A DNA stretch of 5,293 bases, from NCBI GenBank assembly GCA_016934605.1, contig JAFGSO010000550.1, positions 1 to 5,293 on the forward strand. Direction: 5' to 3'. Both the position numbers and the translations under genes were made by a program. Source of the stretch: Calditrichota bacterium (GTDB taxonomy: Bacteria; Calditrichota; Calditrichia; RBG-13-44-9). Below are positions 1 to 5,293 of the stretch, piece by piece; the first letter of the stretch is position 1; every line of letters starts with the position of its first letter. Under the pieces are notes generated by a model that worked only from the letters and a program-made list of their open reading frames with translations, made no database searches and was not told the DNA's origin.

Positions 1-249
1 GGTTTATTTCTTCCGGAAAACCGCCGGATGAAGAACCTCCCTGTTTTTCAAGAGCAGGGAAGCCCAGAGCAGAAGGGAGAAAAGCAGTCCGGAGGGCTTC
101 AATATTAATCAACAGAACCTTTCCAGGGTCCGAAGGACTGACATGTTTATTGACAAAAGACTAAAAGCGGAAGGGCAAAAACCACTGAATAAAATAGAAA
201 ACTATCAGGTCTTAAAGTATCAGATAAACGCCTTATCAGAAATGTATTT
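1..249. other. Window-edge stretch with small palindromes and an unrecognised open frame
   Basis: No gene can be assigned here. The minus strand is open from position 160 to the window edge (53 codons after a TAG at 161-163). Its conceptual translation includes 'LPSALGFPALEKQGG' and 'SSSGGFPEEIN', which I cannot place in a family, and it has no clear ATG or ribosome binding site. The stretch carries several short inverted repeats: TCCCTG at 38-43 with CAGGGA at 55-60; CAGTCC at 85-90 with GGACTG at 135-140; and GTCC at 128-131 with GGAC at 135-138. It could be the start of another minus-strand gene, a gene remnant, or a copy of a dispersed intergenic repeat. It lies directly downstream of the ATPase stop, and no T-tract terminator is evident. 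Confidence 0.2.
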
Positions 250-1410
250 TTATGATAGTTGCGATAGCTGCTGAAGGTGTTTGATTGATAATGCTGTTAC
301 ATTTGAGTGCAGAGGATAACTTTCCTTTCCCGGATAAATGACGAATCCCTGCTTGCAGGACAGGTCTTCAAAAGCGTTCCAGAAACCGATGGTCGGTTTT
401 GGCTGCAGGGAATATTTTATTTCTATGGCAGTAACAGTATTCTCCGGTGAAATGGTTATCAGATCAATTTCCGCTCCAGCACTCGTGCGATAGTAAAACT
501 TCTGCCAGTTTGTTGGTAGAATCTCAAGAAGCTGTGAAATGATGAACCCTTCCCAGGAACTGCCGACGATTGGATGGGAATACAGAATTTCAGTGTTTGA
601 TATGTTCAGTAATGTATGTAGAATTCCCGAATCTCTGAGATAAATTTTCGGAGACTTTACCAACCTCTTTTTAATGTTCCCATAATACGGGAGCAGTTGA
701 CGCACCAGAAAAGAATCTGATAAAATGTCTAAATAATTTCTGGCAGTCGGGGGACTTACCCCTAAACTGTTGGCTATCTGGCTGGCATTCCAAATCTTAC
801 CATGCATATGAGCCAGCATTGTCCAAAATCTGCGCAGTTGTATAGCGGGTATTCTGATTCCAAGCAGAGGAAAATCTCTTTCAAGATAGGTTTGAATAAA
901 AGATTCCCGCCAGGTGTAACTAATTGTATCATTATCGCTCAGATAACTGATAGGATAACCACCTCTTAACCATCGTTTTTTAACAATAGGTTCAGTGTAT
1001 CCCAATTCATCTAACGTAAATGGTGTAAGTTCATGGTAGATGATTCTTCCGGCCAGGCTTTCCGAGGGTTGCCGTATGAGATCGGGAGATGCAGAACCGA
1101 GTATCAGGAATCTGCCACTGCGGCGATTTTGATCGACCAGAGCCCGGAGAACCGGAAACAAGTCTGGAAGTCTCTGTATTTCATCGATGATGATTAGTCG
1201 ATCACTGTATTGCTGCAGATATAATTCCGCATCGCTGAGTTTGTTCAAATCCGAAGGAAGCTCCAAATCAAGGTAGATTGCACCTTATAAATTTGGTTTC
1301 AGGTGCTTTGCAAGGGTGGTTTTACCCACTTGCCTGGATCCCAACAATCCAACCACCGGAAAATTTTTCAAGGAATTCATTATTTGAGGTGTCAATGCAC
1401 GCTTAATCAT
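250..1410 (-). pseudogene. AAA ATPase with DUF4143 C-terminus, interrupted by an in-frame TAA
   Basis: The frame runs from an ATG at 1410-1408 to a TAA at 252-250 (387 codons), with one internal TAA at 1287-1285 (codon 42). An in-frame TAA just upstream makes this ATG the first possible start, and 'MIKRALTP' is a usual opening for the family. Walker A (GSRQVGKT, residues 24-31) lies before the stop. After it come Walker B (LIIIDE, 72-77), a sensor-like GSAS (105-108), a winged-helix-like region (about 208-268) and a DUF4143/PD-(D/E)XK-like tail with E287, D316 and EIK 330-332. This is the AAA_14 plus DUF4143 architecture; its cellular role is not established, though such genes are often multicopy and patchily distributed. 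Both halves are in the same frame and match the family continuously, so one base substitution explains the break. Restart at the TTG at 1266 would give a 338-residue protein without Walker A, unlikely to bind ATP. No well-placed Shine-Dalgarno is seen; a TATAAA lies at 1458-1453. A sequencing error is the main alternative to a true pseudogene. Confidence 0.88.
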
Positions 1411-1646
1411 GCTTGAAAATTAAAAGGTGGCCTTTCAATATTCAAGAATTATTTTATAATTATCCCTGTTTTATCAGATTATCATAAACCCGAGGGTGGG
1501 GAAGGGTTATGACGACAATATTTCGCCTGCTTAGGGAACTATCTTTAAGACAAAAGAAAAAAGAAAAAAGACAAAAGCGAAGTCCGGCCAAGGGACGGGT
1601 AAAAAGTCAAAACAGGGAAGTTTTAATTCCAAGCCCCACGCTTTTA
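1411..1646. other. Intergenic spacer upstream of the ATPase
   Basis: With the heptamer array this forms the 464-bp gap between the peptidase stop and the ATPase start. It holds a weak -10-like TATAAA on the minus strand (1458-1453, 43 nt before the ATPase ATG) without a convincing -35. A short hairpin lies 13-25 nt upstream of that ATG (AAAGG 1423-1427, CCTTT 1431-1435). A purine-rich heptamer tract is annotated separately. A plus-strand frame opens at 1509, but I regard it as spurious. I see nothing coding here. Confidence 0.5.
1549..1576. repeat. Short purine-rich heptamer tract (4 units)
   Basis: Four contiguous 7-bp units read on the plus strand as GACAAAA, GAAAAAA, GAAAAAA, GACAAAA, without indels. 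The next seven bases (GCGAAGT) break the pattern. The sequence is unrelated to the large array 70 bp away but has the same unit length. With only four low-complexity units, chance is a real alternative. Confidence 0.5.
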
Positions 1647-1863
1647 TTCGTTATCCGTTATCCGTTATCCATTTTCCGGTATTCGTTGTCCGTTATCCGT
1701 TATCCGTTATCCATTTTCCGGTATCCGTTGTCCGTTATCCGTTATTCGTTATCCGTTATCCGTTATCCGTTTTCCGTTATCCGTTATCCGTTTTCCGTTA
1801 TCCGTTATCCGTTATCCGTTTTCCATTTTCCGGTATCCGTTATCCGTTGTCCGTTTTCCATTA
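1647..1863. repeat. 31-copy heptanucleotide tandem array, consensus TCCGTTA
   Basis: Exactly 217 bp, or 31 consecutive 7-bp units with no insertion or deletion. Fifteen units are exact TCCGTTA. The others are TCCGTTT (4), TCCATTT (3), TCCGGTA (3), TCCGTTG (2), TTCGTTA (2), TTCGTTG (1) and TCCATTA (1). There is higher-order order: the run TCCATTT, TCCGGTA, TYCGTTG, TCCGTTA occurs at 1668, 1710 and 1822, and the six-unit blocks 1668-1709 and 1710-1751 differ at only two bases. On the minus strand, the direction of both flanking genes, each unit reads TAACGGA, so every 21 nt holds a TAA in each frame. The array begins 11 nt after the peptidase stop and ends 237 nt before the ATPase ATG. It is not a CRISPR array, since there are no spacers. 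Heptanucleotide tandem repeats are known from other bacteria, notably cyanobacteria, but their function is mostly unknown. Confidence 0.97.
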
Positions 1864-1874
1864 TCCTTTTACTT

Positions 1875-4553
1875 CTACCTCATCAAAATCATCTTCTTCG
1901 TTTCCACATAGTCGCCTGCCTGCAGCCTGTATAGATATACTCCACTGGCAAGATTGGAGGCATCCCAGTCGTATGAGTATGAACCGGCAGATAGTCTGTC
2001 AGAGACAAGCGTGGCTACTTCCTCTCCGATAATATTGAATATCTTCAGACTAACTTTACTCGTCTTCGGTAGATCAAATTTTATGGTCGTACTCGGGTTG
2101 AAGGGATTGGGGTAGTTTTGATGAAAAGCGTAATCCTTTGGAATGGTACTTTTAAAATCTTGCATTCCTACTATCATAGTCATCGTACTATCCTGCCAGT
2201 ACAACGTCCGGTGACTATGAATATTGAGTGAAAAATTGATTGTATCTATTAAGGGATTGTTATTCGTCCTAACGTAATATGCATTTGGAGAAAATACTGC
2301 CTCACCGGGTAGTATATCTCCGAAATGTTGACGTGCATTTCCAATACTGATTACCGTTGTATCATCGCATAATAATTCCATATCAACATCTTCGGCCGCA
2401 CTACTTAACCCTTCATTTCTAATTGAAATATACACGTGTGCCCGGTAGCCGGCTGACAGTTTGGTTATCTGTTGAATCTGATAATCATCAAATACCAGTG
2501 GGCCGATCGTCGTCACACCCGGTGTTTCAGACTGAATTGTGTAATAACCTGAGTCCAAAGAAAAGGTATATATCTGAACCCTGTAGGATTTTTCTCCAAC
2601 CGGTGCGGACCATGAGCCACCATAAAGACCATCACCGGCTGAACTGTCACAGTGCATGCCATCATCAAATAATTGAATTGTATCTGCAATTGAATTATCA
2701 AAACTTTTCATAACAGATTTTATATTAACCTGATGATTATCTGGATTCACTAAATCGGTTCTCAACCACAGAGTATCGGTTTCCGGAATAAGATAATTTT
2801 TGTTAACGGTAGTGTTTTGAACATTGGGATAAATGGTTTTAACTGTATTAGTCTGAAGTATCCAGTTATCAGGATCCAGTAAAATCTGGTTTGGTTCATC
2901 CGAGGTTAATAAATGAAATGACTGACTTTGTAAAGAATCCCATACAACGAACCGTTCACTGTCAGAATCCGTGATCACCAGGACATCAATCGGCATCCAG
3001 AAAATACCGGTATTCGTTTGTCCCTGGTCGATAAATAAAGTGGTATTATATTGATTGGCCACTTTTTGAACAGTCCATCCATAAATATAGGATGGATAAT
3101 GTTCACCGTAAATCCATTGCTGGAAATATTTTTGCAGATTCATACCGCTGACCTGTTCACAGATTGATTGGAAATCTTCAGTCGTTGCAGTTCCATATTG
3201 ATGCAGAGGTGACGTATAATAGGATTTAAGAATATTAAAAAAGACACTATCTCCCGTCACATATCTCAACATATGTAATACCCAGGAACCCTTGTTGTAA
3301 CTCAAATCATGATCAAAAATAGGTTCATTCAATGGATCCTCCACAAAAATGGTGCCCGGTCCATAATATCTTTTTCCCATTTGGTAATTTATAGCGTAGG
3401 CTAAATTATAAATATGCTCCAACCACAGGGTTTCACAATAGGTGGCAAATCCTTCATTCAGCCATATATGATGAAAACTTTTACAGGTGATTAAGTCCCC
3501 CCACCATTGATGTGCCAGTTCGTGGGCAATGGTGATCTCATTCAGCATACTTGTTCCCCAAAAACTCGAACAGGTTTGGTGTTCCATAGCACCGGATGCC
3601 CCCTGAAAATAACAATCAGCCTGCCCATATTTTTCCGCAATAAAAGGATATTCGCCAAATAATCTGGAAAAACAGGTAATCATGTCTTTAACTTTTCTGT
3701 GAATAGGCATATAATTACCCGGAAATGAATAGAAGTAAATTTTCATGGTATCCGTACCGTTATTATATACATAATTATCATAATGGACTTCGTAGGGATA
3801 AATAGCAAGTGAGACTAAATAGGTGCTGATGGGATATTGTTCATGCCACCAGTAGGTTGTGAAGTCACCCACTGTCACTTTCTCCCTGAGATTACCATTT
3901 GAAGCTACAATATATTCATTTGGGACGGTTACTTTTATATCCATGGAATCGGCTTTGTCGGATGGGATATCTTTACAGGGCCACCATGTACGTGCACTGA
4001 ATGGTTCGCTAAGTGTCGCTATCATAATTTTTCCCAGATAAGTCGAATATCCATAGGCAAGAATCGAAAGGGGAGCATCTTGTGGTCTGCCGCAATAGGA
4101 AATAATTAAAGATATTTGTTCTCCCTGGTTATATAAACGATCCAGTTCTATAGTGAGTATATTGTTCTGGAAAGTGTAATTCAATTGTACACCTGGTACT
4201 TGAACCAGATGTATATCAGTAATAATCATATTTTCCCAGAAATTCAGCTCCATATTGTTTATACTCTGGCCAGTTACTGTGGCATTTATCTTTACAGTTC
4301 CAAATAGAGTGTCTGTCATAAAATCCGGAGATAGACTCAGCATATAATAATTTACATCATACGTCATCTGATTCTGAGTGATTTGCGTTTCGCATTGTAT
4401 CAATTTCTGATAGTATTTTTCTTCAGATTGAAAAAGTGCCTTATAGTGCTTTTGCACAGGTTGTGCCGGTTGGGAGTAAGCAGTAGGTATAAAATAGAGG
4501 AACAAAAAAGATATATATATTTTCCCGAAAGTAAAGCTGATTTTATGAGTCAT
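1875..4553 (-). CDS. Secreted M1-family zinc aminopeptidase with T9SS sorting domain
   Basis: An 892-residue extracellular metallopeptidase, expected to remove N-terminal residues from peptides. A signal peptide (about residues 1-27, predicted cut after 'TAYS') precedes the M1 N-terminal beta domain ('WWPCKDIP' at 190-197). The substrate-binding GAMEN motif appears as GAMEH (321-325). The zinc site is complete: HELAH 344-348 with H344, H348 and E367 of NEGFA; E345 is the general base. Y419 in YNKG matches the catalytic tyrosine. The catalytic part ends near 'ILLDPDNWIL' (557-566). A beta-rich region follows, with an Asp/Gly-rich 'DDGMHCDSSAGDGLYGG' (630-646), then a CARDB-like stretch (about 685-795). 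The T9SS type A sorting domain runs from about 806 to 892 ('NYPNPFNPSTTI', ending MILMR). Known T9SS cargo is exported by Sec, crosses the outer membrane, and is released or anchored after the sorting domain is processed. The ATG at 4553 is supported by the signal peptide and an AAGGA 5 nt upstream. Exact substrate specificity cannot be read from sequence. Confidence 0.95.
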   Translation of the reverse strand: MTHKISFTFGKIYISFLFLYFIPTAYSQPAQPVQKHYKALFQSEEKYYQKLIQCETQITQNQMTYDVNYYMLSLSPDFMTDTLFGTVKINATVTGQSINNMELNFWENMIITDIHLVQVPGVQLNYTFQNNILTIELDRLYNQGEQISLIISYCGRPQDAPLSILAYGYSTYLGKIMIATLSEPFSARTWWPCKDIPSDKADSMDIKVTVPNEYIVASNGNLREKVTVGDFTTYWWHEQYPISTYLVSLAIYPYEVHYDNYVYNNGTDTMKIYFYSFPGNYMPIHRKVKDMITCFSRLFGEYPFIAEKYGQADCYFQGASGAMEHQTCSSFWGTSMLNEITIAHELAHQWWGDLITCKSFHHIWLNEGFATYCETLWLEHIYNLAYAINYQMGKRYYGPGTIFVEDPLNEPIFDHDLSYNKGSWVLHMLRYVTGDSVFFNILKSYYTSPLHQYGTATTEDFQSICEQVSGMNLQKYFQQWIYGEHYPSYIYGWTVQKVANQYNTTLFIDQGQTNTGIFWMPIDVLVITDSDSERFVVWDSLQSQSFHLLTSDEPNQILLDPDNWILQTNTVKTIYPNVQNTTVNKNYLIPETDTLWLRTDLVNPDNHQVNIKSVMKSFDNSIADTIQLFDDGMHCDSSAGDGLYGGSWSAPVGEKSYRVQIYTFSLDSGYYTIQSETPGVTTIGPLVFDDYQIQQITKLSAGYRAHVYISIRNEGLSSAAEDVDMELLCDDTTVISIGNARQHFGDILPGEAVFSPNAYYVRTNNNPLIDTINFSLNIHSHRTLYWQDSTMTMIVGMQDFKSTIPKDYAFHQNYPNPFNPSTTIKFDLPKTSKVSLKIFNIIGEEVATLVSDRLSAGSYSYDWDASNLASGVYLYRLQAGDYVETKKMILMR
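1960..1984. repeat. 25-bp direct repeat inside the T9SS sorting-domain coding sequence (copy 1)
   Basis: These 25 bases are identical to 5269-5293 at the window edge. Both encode the 'SYSYDWDA' segment of a T9SS sorting domain in the same frame. The match is exact although flanking parts of the two domains differ at many bases. It may reflect recent sharing of sorting-domain DNA between cargo genes, or strong amino-acid and codon constraint. Confidence 0.85.
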
Positions 4554-4555
4554 AA

Positions 4556-4565
4556 CTTTCCTTTC
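4556..4565 (-). promoter_or_regulatory. Shine-Dalgarno site of the M1 peptidase
   Basis: On the minus strand the bases read GAAAGGAAAG, with AAGGA ending 5 nt before the ATG at 4553. This supports that start codon together with the signal peptide that follows it. Confidence 0.6.
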
Positions 4566-4921
4566 TTTTATATGAAAATTTGCGGCAATCTTAATATATT
4601 ATTCACATAACGAAACTATGTTTTTCCGCAATTAATGATGCGATTCGTGTTCTATAATACAACAGTCAAACCGGACGATAAATAATCCTCTTGGGGGGAA
4701 TTGTCATTTCAGTATACAGGCGAGTTCCTGTTAAATCCCATGCAAGCTGCTTATTCGTTTGTCCTGCTCCCCTCAGACCAGGGCAACTTCCCACAGGAGA
4801 CTTTTTAATATACACTATTCTGAAAGATTTGTAAATATTATACGGTTCCTTTCATACTTATCACGATTTGTTGATCAATCTGTGTAATTTCAAAAGGTAA
4901 CAATTCCTTTTTTTAGTCTCT

Positions 4922-4949
4922 ATTATAATGAAACGGACACCAGAGCAAA
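4922..4949 (-). promoter_or_regulatory. Weak promoter-like pair upstream of the peptidase
   Basis: On the minus strand TTTGCT (4949-4944) and TATAAT (4927-4922) are separated by 16 bp. The -10 matches the sigma-70 consensus, but the -35 is poor. The leader to the peptidase ATG would be about 360 nt. FCB bacteria often use a different promoter consensus (a TTG box near -33 and TAnnTTTG near -7), which I do not see clearly here. In DNA this AT-rich a chance match is quite possible. Confidence 0.18.
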
Positions 4950-5093
4950 TTTTTGCAGAATTATTTTAAATATTTTCAAAAGAAAATGAGTCGGCAGTCA
5001 CACTACCAAACATCCGGTTATTATTTGGTAATTTGTACTTTATTCGGTCTTTCTCCTGTTTCCTGAATCCTGCCGAAACTATGGATGGTTGAG

Positions 5094-5131
5094 TCCCGAC
5101 GGGTCAACCGGAGGTTGACAGGGATTCGGGA
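5094..5131. repeat. Nested inverted repeat downstream of the second T9SS gene
   Basis: A perfect inner stem, GTCAACC (5103-5109) with GGTTGAC (5113-5119), encloses a 3-nt GGA loop. An outer stem, TCCCGA (5094-5099) with TCGGGA (5126-5131), surrounds it with small internal loops. The element is more GC-rich than its surroundings. It lies about 53 nt past the minus-strand stop at 5184, but no T-tract follows on that strand, so it is not a classical intrinsic terminator. It could be a REP-like dispersed palindrome or an mRNA 3'-end stabiliser. Confidence 0.6.
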
Positions 5132-5153
5132 GCCCCTGAGCCTTTGCACCTTC

Positions 5154-5181
5154 TCTTTGCGCTTTGCTCTATGCTCTATGC
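5154..5181. repeat. Short heptamer tract (4 units) after a T9SS stop codon
   Basis: Four 7-bp units read on the plus strand as TCTTTGC, GCTTTGC, TCTATGC, TCTATGC. The tract begins 2 nt after the stop codon (5186-5184) of the T9SS cargo gene on the minus strand. Its sequence is unrelated to the TCCGTTA array, but the unit length and the position just past a T9SS stop are the same. Confidence 0.6.
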
Positions 5182-5183
5182 TA

Positions 5184-5293
5184 CTATCTAATCAAAATCA
5201 TTTTGTGCGTCTGCACAAATCCACCAGCCTCCAGTCGGTAGAGGTAGACTCCGGAAGCCAGGTTTCCTGCATCCCAGTCGTATGAGTATGAAC
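5184..5293 (-). CDS. C-terminal end of a T9SS-secreted protein (partial)
   Basis: Only the last 35 codons and the TAG stop (5186-5184) are in the window, followed at once by a second in-frame TAG (5183-5181). The peptide contains 'SYSYDWDAGNLASGVYLY' and ends in MILIR. It aligns without gaps to residues 858-892 of the neighbouring M1 peptidase with 28 of 35 identities. This is the final part of a T9SS type A sorting domain, the signal that directs cargo through the type IX machinery. The catalytic or structural part of the protein is outside the window, so its function is unknown. It may be another secreted hydrolase encoded in tandem with the peptidase, but that is a guess from context. Confidence 0.9.
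   Translation of the reverse strand, partial: SYSYDWDAGNLASGVYLYRLEAGGFVQTHKMILIR

Larger units (their letters stand above)
4554..5183. other. 630-bp intergenic region between two T9SS cargo genes
   Basis: No convincing gene lies here. Next to the second cargo gene it holds a short heptamer tract (5154-5181) and a nested inverted repeat (5094-5131). The middle (about 4800-5060) is AT-rich, with a weak minus-strand promoter-like pair. At 4666-4848 the minus strand is open for 61 codons with no ATG start; its translation includes 'GAGQTNKQLAWDLTG', which I do not recognise. No riboswitch class, tRNA or transposon end is identifiable. The length and AT content suggest that the peptidase has its own promoter rather than being strictly co-transcribed with the upstream gene. 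Confidence 0.55.

Noticed and set aside
143..274. Plus-strand 43-codon frame beginning with an ATG at 143
   Set aside because: It overlaps the 3' end of the ATPase gene on the opposite strand, has no clear ribosome binding site, and its product is not recognisable.
1285..1287. Reassigned TAA codon (alternative genetic code) to explain the ATPase interruption
   Set aside because: The same gene ends at a TAA exactly where the family normally ends, and the other genes contain no internal TAA in frame.
1423..1435. Small hairpin AAAGG/CCTTT upstream of the ATPase start, considered as a translational control element
   Set aside because: The stem is five pairs with only two G-C pairs, and the purine run it would hide is already too far from the ATG to be a normal ribosome binding site.
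1647..1863. Possible CRISPR array
   Set aside because: The units are 7 bp and directly adjacent, with no unique spacers and no cas genes nearby.
1509..1934. Plus-strand open frame of 141 codons rich in 'RYPLSVI'-like repeats
   Set aside because: The seven-residue periodicity follows directly from translating a 7-bp tandem repeat (three units make seven codons). The frame also runs antisense into the end of the M1 peptidase gene, and its non-repeat N-terminus is low-complexity Lys/Arg.
4383..4610. Plus-strand open frame of 75 codons over the peptidase start
   Set aside because: It is antisense to the signal peptide and N-terminal region of a clearly real gene, with no family resemblance.
4762..4806. 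Plus-strand terminator-like structure (TCCTG/CAGGA with inner CCCT/AGGG, then a T run)
   Set aside because: The stems are short and broken by unpaired bases, and no plus-strand gene lies upstream to be terminated.
4892..4914. Plus-strand hairpin AAAAGG/CCTTTT followed by T residues
   Set aside because: The stem is mostly A-T pairs and too weak, and it has no associated plus-strand gene.
5085..5285. Plus-strand open frame of 66 codons
   Set aside because: It covers the inverted repeat and the heptamer tract and then runs antisense through the conserved T9SS sorting-domain end.

Overview
The window looks like chromosomal DNA from a bacterium of the FCB group. The deeper lineages (Ignavibacteria, Calditrichota, KSB1 or Marinimicrobia type) fit better than classical Bacteroidia. 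The main evidence is a pair of minus-strand genes that end in a type IX secretion (T9SS) C-terminal sorting domain, with the typical 'NYPNPFNPSTTI' opening and 'MILMR' / 'MILIR' ends. Base composition is moderately AT-rich. The lineage is inferred from protein style only. No rRNA, tRNA, transposase, integrase or CRISPR array is visible.

Layout, read along the minus strand in the direction of transcription: (1) 5293-5184, the last 35 codons of a secreted T9SS cargo protein whose body lies outside the window. (2) 5183-4554, a 630-bp intergenic region with a short heptamer tract, a GC-rich nested inverted repeat and AT-rich sequence. (3) 4553-1875, a complete secreted M1-family zinc aminopeptidase with a T9SS sorting domain. 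(4) 1874-1411, an intergenic region dominated by a 31-copy, perfectly phased 7-bp tandem array (1863-1647) that starts 11 nt after the peptidase stop, plus a smaller purine-rich heptamer tract. (5) 1410-250, an AAA ATPase of the AAA_14/DUF4143 type, broken by one in-frame TAA between Walker A and Walker B. (6) 249-1, a short stretch rich in small palindromes and open on the minus strand, of unknown nature.

The two T9SS proteins would both be exported through the Sec system and then across the outer membrane by the T9SS. The peptidase would trim peptides outside the cell. The ATPase is not obviously linked to them. The most unusual feature is a shared theme in the non-coding DNA. Three tracts of unrelated sequence all have a strict 7-bp period, and two of them begin 2-11 nt after the stop codon of a T9SS cargo gene. 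I found no convincing new multi-gene system. The heptamer tracts are the best candidate for something under-described.
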